Source: Flavobacterium sp.
GTDB lineage: Bacteria > Bacteroidota > Bacteroidia > Flavobacteriales > Flavobacteriaceae
Reading direction: 5' to 3'
Assembly: GCA_012032075.1 (NCBI GenBank)
Contig: JAAURU010000231.1
Span: 1 to 6,216, forward strand
Length of the DNA: 6,216 nt
The position numbers were made by a program, and so were the translations under genes. Positions 1-5,844 of the stretch are shown here, piece after piece; position 1 is the first letter of the stretch; each line of letters begins with the position of its first letter. The notes under the pieces were generated by a model. That model was not told the DNA's origin. It saw nothing but the letters and a program-made list of their open reading frames with translations, and did no database searches.

Positions 1-519
1 AACCGCTTTAGATGCAGGATCATTAGCAACATACTCTATCTCAGTATATTTTTTCCCATATCTTTTTATACTTTCTCTATCTCTTAAAAAATAATAAGCT
101 GCGACTAATTCATTTTGAACCGTAATATACGTTTCATAAGAAGTTTGTCCATCATTCATTAAAGATATTACAGCGTCTTCTGGACTATCTGAAGAATTAG
201 GATCTTTTTTTCCTTCACAATAAGAACAAGTTCCTTGACCATTGTTTTCTAAAAAAGCAATAGCTGTTTCTCTTAATTGTTCTATCTCCATTGGCACCTC
301 ATTAACTAATATTTGATTGTCTTTATTTACAAGCACTCTCAAAATATTTCTTTCATTAATAGGTGGCACTGGAGGATTTTCTTCATATCTAGGCAACAAT
401 CTATTGATTCCTTGATCAACTCCTATGGTAGTTGTAACCAAGAAGAAGATTAAAAGAAGGAAAGCTATATCTGCCATGGAACCAGCATTTACCTCTGGTG
501 GTGCTCCTCTTTTTGCCAT
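1..519 (-). CDS. exbD: ExbD/TolR-family biopolymer transport protein, 3' end beyond window
   Basis: This is the partner of the ExbB-type channel in a proton-motive-force-driven inner-membrane motor, with one N-terminal membrane helix and a periplasmic domain. The first 173 residues are in the window, with no stop before base 1. The start is the ATG at 519-517, two bases after the stop of the preceding gene. The N-terminus reads MAKRGAPPEVNAGSMADIAF, followed by a hydrophobic helix at about residues 16-33. Asp17 sits at its start, where the family has its proton-carrying Asp (Asp25 in E. coli ExbD). The periplasmic part begins after a Pro-rich stretch (residues 43-53, PRYEENPPVPP) and has an unusual segment with Cys98 and Cys101 (TCSYCEGKK) followed by SYETYITVQNEL. 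At 173 residues and still open, it already exceeds E. coli ExbD (about 140), so it belongs to a longer flavobacterial form. From memory, such operons often carry a second ExbD gene next; that would lie outside the window. Confidence 0.93.
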   Translation of the reverse strand, partial: MAKRGAPPEVNAGSMADIAFLLLIFFLVTTTIGVDQGINRLLPRYEENPPVPPINERNILRVLVNKDNQILVNEVPMEIEQLRETAIAFLENNGQGTCSYCEGKKDPNSSDSPEDAVISLMNDGQTSYETYITVQNELVAAYYFLRDRESIKRYGKKYTEIEYVANDPASKAV

Positions 520-521
520 AA

Positions 522-944
522 TTATTTTTTAATTTTAGTAAATCCAGCCCATACCATTGAGCCTAAAGCTATAATAAAAAGTATATAAAAAGCGTTTAAA
601 CCTGCTCCTACTAACTTTGTAGTAGAACCTGAATAAAGAATACCATTAGCTTTAACATCGCCACTACCTGCTAAAAGATAAGATATTACAAGTACTCCTG
701 TAAATAGTGCTACTGATATTAAAGCTCTTTTTAAAGTTTCTTTATTAGAGAATAAATTCTTTAATACAAATATCAACACTATCAATAAACAAACTGCAAA
801 AACAATGTATGATAAATTAATCAAAGGAGAAATCCATTTATTATTTGCAGCATCATCACTAGATCCCATAAGCGCACCTAAAAAAACAGCACTTATAACC
901 GCTATGATAATCATTGCAATTTTTGTTATTTTATGTAAATTCAT
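522..944 (-). CDS. small four-helix membrane protein between ExbB and ExbD genes
   Basis: A 140-residue integral membrane protein that I cannot assign to a named family. Hydrophobic segments lie at about residues 8-26, 41-61, 74-92 and 113-133. Charge distribution puts both ends and the middle loop (Lys/Arg-containing, 62-73) in the cytoplasm. The two acidic or Gly/Ser-rich loops (SSDDAANNKW at 28-37 and around GSGDVKAN at 93-100) would face the periplasm. The C-terminus is KIKK. The ATG is at 944-942, 18 bases after the ExbB stop, and the stop lies two bases before the exbD ATG, so the three genes are almost certainly co-transcribed. From memory, similar short membrane proteins occur at this position in flavobacterial exbB-exbD operons. 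Position suggests an accessory or assembly factor of the motor, but this is inference only. No catalytic motif is visible. Confidence 0.85.
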   Translation of the reverse strand: MNLHKITKIAMIIIAVISAVFLGALMGSSDDAANNKWISPLINLSYIVFAVCLLIVLIFVLKNLFSNKETLKRALISVALFTGVLVISYLLAGSGDVKANGILYSGSTTKLVGAGLNAFYILFIIALGSMVWAGFTKIKK

Positions 945-1254
945 AAGAATTGTTTTTTATTATTATTTTCTGTAATCGGACAAAATGTCTATCAAGCTAA
1001 TTGATGCATCTTCCATATCGTTAACGATTGAATCAATTTTAGCTATAATGTAATTATAAAAAACTTGTAAAACCATTGCTACTATAAGACCAAATACTGT
1101 TGTTAATAAGGCAACTTTAATACCTCCAGCTACTAATGATGGTTCCATAGATCCAGCAGATTGAATTTGGTCAAACGCTTCAATCATACCAATTACTGTT
1201 CCCATGAATCCTAACATCGGTGCTAATGCGATGAATAACGAAATCCAAGAAACA

Positions 1255-1260
1255 TTTTTT
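1255..1260 (-). other. Frameshift site: A6 run inside exbB
   Basis: The minus strand reads GAG-AAA-AAA-TGT in the upstream frame. With five A residues it would read GAG-AAA-AAT-GTT, which joins QLEK directly to NVSWISLF and restores the conserved ExbB second helix. The excess of exactly one base in a homopolymer is the typical form of both slippage mutations and homopolymer sequencing errors. Confidence 0.88.
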
Positions 1261-1591
1261 CTCTAATTGTCCCATTTGTACACCACCGTAAGCAACAACT
1301 GCTTTTTCAGCTGAATCAATACCGTGTGCATGTCTATCTAAACCTTGGTAGAAAATAGATGCTACAGGACCTGATGTATTTCTACACACTTCTTTTGCAG
1401 CTTCAACACCACCAGATTTTAAAGCATCTTCTACGTTAGAAATTAATTTTTTTGAGTTTGTTGTTGAAAGATTTAAATAAATAATTCTTTCGATAGCAAT
1501 TGCTAATCCTAAAATCAAACAGATTAATACAATTCCCATAAATCCAGGACCACCTTCAATAAAACGTTGTTTCATTTTTTGTGTAAAGGTT

Positions 1592-1650
1592 GCTTCATCT
1601 TCTGTTGAAGCAGGTTCTTCAACAACTGCCGCTTCATCATCAGTTGAAGC
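1592..1650 (-). repeat. Two 20-base near-identical repeats encoding the acidic ExbB linker
   Basis: Copies at 1592-1611 and 1631-1650 match at 18 of 20 positions and start 39 bases (13 codons) apart, so they stay in frame. They encode the related peptides ASTEDEA and ASTDDEA in the periplasmic linker of the ExbB-type protein. Each copy is also a small inverted repeat (GCTTCA...TGAAGC). This looks like a simple in-frame duplication within a low-complexity, Glu/Thr-rich linker. Confidence 0.6.
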
Positions 1651-1860
1651 CTCTTCGTTTACCACTTCTTCTTGAACTTGTTCAGTTGAAGTTGTGTCAG
1701 TAGTAGGCTCTTGAGCTTGAATGTTACCAAAAGTCATAAGCCCTGTGATTGCTAAAATAGAAAATAATCTTTTCATCGCTTTTGTTCTTAATTTAATTAA
1801 TTAGTTAATTGGGTTTAAATGTATAAAATTATTTATGAAATTAAAAATATATTATTCCTG

Positions 1861-1948
1861 CGGAGAGGAAGGGATTCGAACCCTCGATGCCCTTTAGGGG
1901 CATACATACTTTCCAGGCATGCTCCTTCGACCTCTCGGACACCTCTCC
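1861..1948 (-). tRNA. tRNA-Ser, anticodon GGA
   Basis: An 88-base class II tRNA on the minus strand. The acceptor stem pairs GGAGAGG (1948-1942) with CCTCTCC (1868-1862), with discriminator G at 1861. The anticodon arm is CATGC-CTGGAAA-GTATG, giving anticodon GGA (1914-1912), which reads UCC and UCU serine codons. The long variable arm (TGCCC-CTAAA-GGGCA) is the serine identity feature. The T arm is GAGGG-TTCGAAT-CCCTT with one G-T pair. CCA is not encoded: G73 is followed by CAGG, so the tail must be added by CCA-adding enzyme. It sits between the asparaginase and exbB genes on the same strand. I see no clear promoter or terminator of its own. Confidence 0.97.
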
Positions 1949-2021
1949 CAATAATTTACTCCATTTCAAGGGCGCTAAATAACGTAAAAAAACTCAGGTA
2001 TAAAAATTTTAGAACTATTTT

Positions 2022-3050
2022 TTACAATAATTCCCCTCTTAAACTGGTTTCAAAAATCGTTTTGAACACATTATGAGTTACTTTTTGACCTAATAAGTAC
2101 ATTAATTTTGTTATAGCAGCCTCAGTTGTAATGTCTTTTCCAGATATAACACCTATCTTTTTTAGCTGTGTACTAGTTTCATACTGTCCCATGACCACTG
2201 CTCCTCCACTACACTGAGTTACATTGATAACGTGAATTTTATTTTTTATTGCCTCCTTTATTTTATTTACAAACCATTTTTCTGATGGTGCATTTCCAGA
2301 ACCATAGGTTTCCAATATAATTCCTTTAAGGTTTTCAATACCTAAAATAGCTTGAACTACCGCTTCATTAATACCTGGAAATACTTTCAGAATGACTACA
2401 TTTTGATCAAAATTTTTATTGACTTTCAATTTTTTATGTAAAGAATTTTTTATCAAAATTTCTTTATTTACCTTTAAATGCACTCCAGATTCTGCTAATT
2501 CAGGGAAATTTGGAGAAGCAAATGCATTAAAATGTTCGGCACTTATCTTTGTTGTTCTATTTCCTCTATATAATTTATATTCAAAATACAAACATACTTC
2601 TTGTATTACTGGCTTTCCTTTTTCTTGTAAAGAAGCGATTTGAATAGCTGTAATAAGATTTTCTTTAGCATCTGTTCTTAAATCTCCAATAGGCAATTGA
2701 GAACCTGTAAAAACAACAGGTTTTGTGAGGTTTTCCAACATAAAACTTAAGGCTGAAGCACTGTAAGACATAGTATCAGAGCCGTGCAAAACCACAAATC
2801 CATCAAATTTTGTGAAATTTTCTTCTATAATTGTGGCTATTTGCTGCCAATAAAGCACATTCATATTAGAAGAATCAATAGGATTATCAAATGAAATAGT
2901 ATCTATATCACAATCTAACAGCTTTATTTCAGGAATTTTATTGAGTAATTTTTTAAAATTAAAAGCTTTTAAAGCACCTGTTGCAAAATTTTTAACCATT
3001 CCTATGGTTCCACCAGTATAAATAAGTAAAATATTGGGTTTATTTTGCAT
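2022..3050 (-). CDS. ansA: Type I (cytoplasmic) L-asparaginase
   Basis: Hydrolyses L-asparagine to aspartate and ammonia. The product has 342 residues and no signal peptide, which fits the cytoplasmic E. coli AnsA type (about 338 residues) and not the secreted type II enzyme. The two catalytic signatures are intact: YTGGTIGM at 11-18, with nucleophile Thr15, and LHGSDTMSYSASALSF at 88-103, with Asp92 and Thr93. The general-base lysine is Lys168 in YRGNRTTK. The TQC motif (Thr278, Cys280) corresponds to the E. coli AnsA allosteric site, but the arginine that AnsA has at the neighbouring position is Glu247 here (LETYGSGNAP), so allosteric control may differ. The ATG at 3050-3048 lies inside the last codons of the upstream acyltransferase gene (11-base overlap), which indicates translational coupling. 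The C-terminus SLRGELL matches the family end. No convincing terminator follows before the tRNA. Confidence 0.96.
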   Translation of the reverse strand: MQNKPNILLIYTGGTIGMVKNFATGALKAFNFKKLLNKIPEIKLLDCDIDTISFDNPIDSSNMNVLYWQQIATIIEENFTKFDGFVVLHGSDTMSYSASALSFMLENLTKPVVFTGSQLPIGDLRTDAKENLITAIQIASLQEKGKPVIQEVCLYFEYKLYRGNRTTKISAEHFNAFASPNFPELAESGVHLKVNKEILIKNSLHKKLKVNKNFDQNVVILKVFPGINEAVVQAILGIENLKGIILETYGSGNAPSEKWFVNKIKEAIKNKIHVINVTQCSGGAVVMGQYETSTQLKKIGVISGKDITTEAAITKLMYLLGQKVTHNVFKTIFETSLRGELL

Positions 3051-4176
3051 TTTGATATTTCATTTTATTGACTACTGGATTAGCATACATAGCTAAAAAA
3101 CCTTCTCTCAAAGTATCGTTCTCAGTATCTATACGCATTTCAAAACGTCTTTGAAACAATTGTTTTTCTTCAATAGTATAGTGTTTTTCAAATTTTTGGG
3201 TATCATTTAAGATATCGTAAGCAATATAATTTGTTGGCCATAATTTATAATTAACCAAAATGGAATCGTCAATTACACTTGCTAAAGCCTGAATTTGCTT
3301 ATTAGTATTATCATTATTGGTTTTTATAATATCTAATTCCTTATCAATAATATCACCCACATGTATATGAATTCTTTTTTTCTGACCAATAATCCCACTT
3401 AATAAGGTAATAAAATCCTCATTTTTTTCTTTAATATATACTTCGTCTTTGGCTTGAGCCAATAATTGAGGCATTTTTAAAGAATCGGTTGGGTCATATT
3501 CATAAGAAATCGAAACAGGAACAACTTTTAATTTTTTGAAAAAATCCATTGGATTATTTTCGTCGGAAGCCATAGCAACCATTTTCAAAACACCTTGATG
3601 AGTAGCATCGTTACCATCTTTAGTACGACCTTCTCTTTGGGCAATCCAAACAGAACGATTTTCTTTTGATAAAAGATGATAAATGTATTCCGACATTAAT
3701 TTTGAACTTTGTAGAAGTTCTCTTGGTGTTAAACCACGTTGTACTAAAAAATTTCGATTTAATTTAGACAATTTCGATACAAAATCCTTTTTTACAAGGT
3801 TGTCACCAATGGCAGAAGCAGTCATTACTAAACCATAATCGAACAAGGAAACATTAAGTAAAGATGTATCTAAAATAATATCTCTATGATTGGATATAAA
3901 TAAATAAGAAGTATTTTTTTCTAATTTTTCAAAACCTGAAGTCGTTAATCCTTCTGAAGATTTTTCCAATACTTTTTGTATGGATTGATACACAAAATTG
4001 ATTTGGAAATCCCTAATGGAATGTGTTTTTTTCAATTGTTCTTTCCAAACTTCTTCATCAACATCGGGAAAAGTAAAATGCATCATTGCTTTCATCATAG
4101 GATGATTTAATGAGGAACGTAAAGCTTCATTTACTTCTGAGTCGTAATAAGGTCGTATGCTATCGAATTTTGACAT
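3040..4176 (-). CDS. PlsC/PlsB-like glycerolipid acyltransferase
   Basis: Probably transfers an acyl group to a glycerophospholipid precursor (1-acylglycerol-3-phosphate type); the exact substrate cannot be read from sequence. The four acyltransferase blocks appear in order in a 378-residue protein: NHRDIILD (His97, Asp103), NFLVQR (142-147), REGRTKDG (181-188, the EGxR substrate-phosphate block) and VVPVSISYEY (about 218-227). It has no obvious membrane helix. An N-terminal region of about 90 residues (RPYYDSEVNEALRSSLNHPM) precedes the blocks and is typical of the Bacteroidota members as I recall them. The spacing in the first block is H-x5-D, not the textbook H-x4-D. I chose ATG 4176-4174 over an in-frame TTG at 4191 because it is the first ATG and gives MSKFDSIRPYY. 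It follows tatD by 60 bases, with a weak promoter candidate in the gap, and overlaps the asparaginase gene by 11 bases. Confidence 0.88.
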   Translation of the reverse strand: MSKFDSIRPYYDSEVNEALRSSLNHPMMKAMMHFTFPDVDEEVWKEQLKKTHSIRDFQINFVYQSIQKVLEKSSEGLTTSGFEKLEKNTSYLFISNHRDIILDTSLLNVSLFDYGLVMTASAIGDNLVKKDFVSKLSKLNRNFLVQRGLTPRELLQSSKLMSEYIYHLLSKENRSVWIAQREGRTKDGNDATHQGVLKMVAMASDENNPMDFFKKLKVVPVSISYEYDPTDSLKMPQLLAQAKDEVYIKEKNEDFITLLSGIIGQKKRIHIHVGDIIDKELDIIKTNNDNTNKQIQALASVIDDSILVNYKLWPTNYIAYDILNDTQKFEKHYTIEEKQLFQRRFEMRIDTENDTLREGFLAMYANPVVNKMKYQNAK

Positions 4177-4206
4177 AATCTTAAAAATCAATACACAAAA
4201 GAACGA

Positions 4207-4235
4207 AAAAAATAGGAAATGATAGTAAAATTCAA
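4207..4235 (-). promoter_or_regulatory. Candidate Bacteroidota promoter upstream of the acyltransferase gene
   Basis: TTG (4235-4233), 18 bases, then TATTTTTT (4214-4207) approximates the Bacteroidota TTG/TAnnTTTG layout with one mismatch in the -7 box. It would start transcription roughly 25 bases before the ATG at 4176. The region is very A/T-rich, so chance matches are likely. Confidence 0.3.
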
Positions 4236-4236
4236 G

Positions 4237-5016
4237 TTAAATTCCGAAAATTGCTTTTGAATTAGCGGTGGTAATATTTGCAATTTCTTTTACTGAAAGT
4301 TGGTAAATTTCGGCTAACTTTTGGGCAACCAGTAATGTATAACTACTTTCATTGCGTTTACCTCGATAGGGAACTGGTGCTAAATAAGGAGCATCGGTTT
4401 CTAAAACGATGTGTTTTAAGTCAACTTCATTTAAGAATTGGTCAATTTTTCCGTTTTTAAAAGTTGCCACTCCTCCAATTCCTAATTTCATTCCTAAGGA
4501 TATCGCTTTTTGGGCTTGATCAAAATCTCCAGTGAAACAATGAAAAATTCCAAATAAATCGGTTGCTTTTTCACCTTCTAAGACTTCAAAAACTTCATCA
4601 AACGCATCACGACAATGAATATTGATGGCTAGTTTGTATTTTTTAGCCAATTGAATTTGGTATTGGAAAGCCTGTTGTTGTTCTTTTAAAAAGGTTTTGT
4701 CCCAATACAAATCGACACCAATTTCACCCACAGCATAAAACTTTTTTGAAGCCAATTCTTTTTCTACATGTGCTAATTCTTCTAAATAATTTTCCTTTAC
4801 ATAAGTAGGATGCAAACCCATCATTAAAAAAATATTATCTGGATACTGCTCTTCCAAATCATACATTTTTTGTGTGCAACTTGAATCTATTGATGGAACA
4901 AAAAAACGTGAAACACCATTCTTGATGGCTCTTTCAATCATTTCATTTCTATCATGGTCAAATTCTTCGCTGTATAAGTGAGTATGTGTATCGGTTAGAT
5001 TTAGTAAATTATTCAA
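4237..5016 (-). CDS. tatD: TatD-family metal-dependent hydrolase (DNase)
   Basis: A cytoplasmic TIM-barrel metal-dependent nuclease of the TatD/YcfH/YjjV group, with DNase or 3'-exonuclease activity known for characterised members. At 259 residues it has the usual family length. All metal-site motifs are present: DTHTH (His11, His13), GLHPTYV (67-73), GEIGVDLYWD (Glu98), INIHCRD (His134), IFHCFTGD (His159), ETDAPYLAP (Asp208), followed by PYRGKRNE. No ATG lies upstream of DTHTH in this frame: a stop codon is at 5022-5020, and the only standard initiator between it and DTHTH is TTG at 5016-5014, so the gene is taken to start there. The first internal Met is residue 26, past the essential histidines. 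A TATTTTTG box ends about 18 bases before the start, implying a very short leader. Assignment to the family is secure; the physiological substrate is not. Confidence 0.95.
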   Translation of the reverse strand: MNNLLNLTDTHTHLYSEEFDHDRNEMIERAIKNGVSRFFVPSIDSSCTQKMYDLEEQYPDNIFLMMGLHPTYVKENYLEELAHVEKELASKKFYAVGEIGVDLYWDKTFLKEQQQAFQYQIQLAKKYKLAINIHCRDAFDEVFEVLEGEKATDLFGIFHCFTGDFDQAQKAISLGMKLGIGGVATFKNGKIDQFLNEVDLKHIVLETDAPYLAPVPYRGKRNESSYTLLVAQKLAEIYQLSVKEIANITTANSKAIFGI

Positions 5017-5034
5017 AACTTATTATTTAGAGTG

Positions 5035-5042
5035 CAAAAATA
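5035..5042 (-). promoter_or_regulatory. Candidate -7 box (TATTTTTG) of the tatD promoter
   Basis: An exact match to the Bacteroidota TAnnTTTG -7 consensus, lying between the terminator of the preceding operon and the tatD start. Expected initiation near 5030 would leave a leader of about 14 bases. No clear TTG-type -33 element is found at the usual distance, which lowers confidence. Confidence 0.45.
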
Positions 5043-5059
5043 AAACCTTTATTGGTTTT
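5042..5059 (-). repeat. Small inverted repeat just upstream of the tatD -7 box
   Basis: AAAACC - six bases - GGTTTT forms a 6-bp stem next to and touching the TATTTTTG box. It could be a minor second terminator hairpin or a symmetric binding site between the -33 and -7 positions. It is short, so chance is also possible. Confidence 0.35.
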
Positions 5060-5064
5060 AAACT

Positions 5065-5095
5065 AAAAAAGCCACTGAATGTTCAGTAGCTTTTT
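5065..5095 (-). terminator. Rho-independent terminator after the sigma/TPR operon, probably bidirectional
   Basis: On the minus strand, AAAAAGC-T-ACTGA pairs with TCAGT-G-GCTTTTT around an ACAT loop. The stem is near-perfect apart from one T-G pair and is followed by a T-run. It starts about 20 bases after the stop of the TPR protein gene. The plus strand also has a T-rich tail after the hairpin, but no plus-strand gene here needs it. Confidence 0.85.
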
Positions 5096-5114
5096 GTTTT
5101 TCTCTTTTTATTTC

Positions 5115-5843
5115 TTATAATTTCTTAATTATCTGTTGTGCCTTATCATAATCCTCAGCATTGTTAGATAAAGTCTCTAAAATAGTTTTACATTCCTCAT
5201 ACTTTTTTTGTTTCAGTTTTGATAAGCCTAAATACCAAATGGCTTTTTCTTTATAAACCGAATTTCCATCTTTTAAATTTTCTAAAATAGCTTCCGATTT
5301 CTCATATTGATTCGTCTCTAATAATGAAATAGCATAAAATAAATTTCCTTCTTCTGATAAATTTTCTTTACTAATACTTTCAAAAAAACCAAGTGCTTTC
5401 TCATACTCTTTAGCATTAAAAGCCTCTTGAGCAAGTTTTAAATTTTCATTTACTTCACTTCTTTCTGTAAAATGAGCCTTTTCATGTTGGTTATAATTTC
5501 CATATTCTGGAGTTGAATTTTGCATAAAAAACCAAACCGATATAAAAATAACTACTGTCGCTGCAACAGCATACCATTTTGAAAATAACGGAATAACTTT
5601 GGGCTTACCTAAATTAACTTCTTTAGAAACATACTCTTTAGATATTGATTTCAAATTGGATTTAAAAACTTCTGTTTCTTTAGAAAATTTGGTTTCTAAA
5701 AACTGTGCGGTTTGCTTATATAATTCAAACTTTTCTTTAAAATCAGCATCATTTTGAAGTTGGCTTTCAAAATTATTTTGCTCTTCTACAGTCATTTCGT
5801 TTTGCAAATAATTTTCAAAAGCGATGTACATATCTTCTTTCAT
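5115..5843 (-). CDS. Membrane-anchored TPR protein with anti-sigma-like N-terminus
   Basis: A 242-residue single-pass membrane protein. Residues 1-50 (FENYLQNEMTVEEQNNFESQ, then LQNDADFKEKFELYKQ) resemble the short helical anti-sigma-like domain common in Bacteroidota membrane proteins encoded beside sigma factors. They lack the His/Cys zinc site of ZAS-type anti-sigma factors. A membrane helix follows at about 90-107 (WYAVAATVVIFISVWFFM). The C-terminal periplasmic part contains about three TPR-like helix pairs (about 132-165, 166-198 and 202-240), with repeated patterns such as A..A...KEYEKAL..F and LL..NQYEKSEAIL. The ATG (5843-5841) follows the sigma-factor stop after one base (TAAGATG), so translation is probably coupled. 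I infer that it senses or scaffolds an envelope signal and restrains the neighbouring sigma factor, but no direct evidence for binding is visible. Confidence 0.85.
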   Translation of the reverse strand: MKEDMYIAFENYLQNEMTVEEQNNFESQLQNDADFKEKFELYKQTAQFLETKFSKETEVFKSNLKSISKEYVSKEVNLGKPKVIPLFSKWYAVAATVVIFISVWFFMQNSTPEYGNYNQHEKAHFTERSEVNENLKLAQEAFNAKEYEKALGFFESISKENLSEEGNLFYAISLLETNQYEKSEAILENLKDGNSVYKEKAIWYLGLSKLKQKKYEECKTILETLSNNAEDYDKAQQIIKKL

Positions 5844-5844
5844 C

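Larger units (their letters stand above)
963..1776 (-). pseudogene. exbB: MotA/TolQ/ExbB proton-channel protein, frameshifted by one extra base
   Basis: ExbB/TolQ proteins form the pentameric inner-membrane proton channel that works with ExbD/TolR. The first frame (from ATG 1776-1774) encodes a signal-peptide-like N-terminus (residues 1-21, ending NIQA before QEPTT), an acidic linker with no Lys or Arg (about 22-66), a membrane helix (about 78-97, then ERIIYL) and a cytoplasmic region up to GGVQMGQLEK. There an A6 run (1255-1260) shifts the frame, and the first frame ends in a non-homologous tail at 1180. The second frame continues the family: dropping one A gives EKNVSWISLFIALAPMLGF, then GFMGTVIGMIEAF and KVALLTTVFGLIVAMVLQVF, ending DYRK at 963. 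The corrected protein has 270 residues, with Thr193 and Thr225/226 at the conserved channel-lining positions of the last two helices. Both halves look under normal constraint, so a sequencing error or recent mutation is plausible. No clear promoter: TACATTTA (1823-1816) only loosely resembles a Bacteroidota -7 box. Confidence 0.88.

Noticed and set aside
963..1217. A separate 84-residue protein starting MLGFMGTVIG
   Set aside because: It is the C-terminal part of the frameshifted ExbB protein. Its Met is an internal residue (187) of the corrected product, within the second membrane helix.
1250..1265. Programmed ribosomal frameshift in exbB
   Set aside because: The required change is +1, while the A-run resembles -1 slippery sites. 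No stop or rare codon sits at the shift point, no stimulating structure is evident, and ExbB genes are not known to use recoding. Error or mutation is simpler.
1819..2076. Plus-strand open frame of 85 codons containing GRDSNPRCPLG
   Set aside because: It runs antisense across the tRNA-Ser gene. The GRDSNPR peptide is the familiar spurious translation of a tRNA T-arm region.
2419..2643. Plus-strand open frame of 74 codons
   Set aside because: It lies antisense inside the asparaginase gene and has no recognisable features.
4278..4460. Plus-strand open frame of 60 codons
   Set aside because: It lies antisense inside tatD, whose own frame carries all family motifs.
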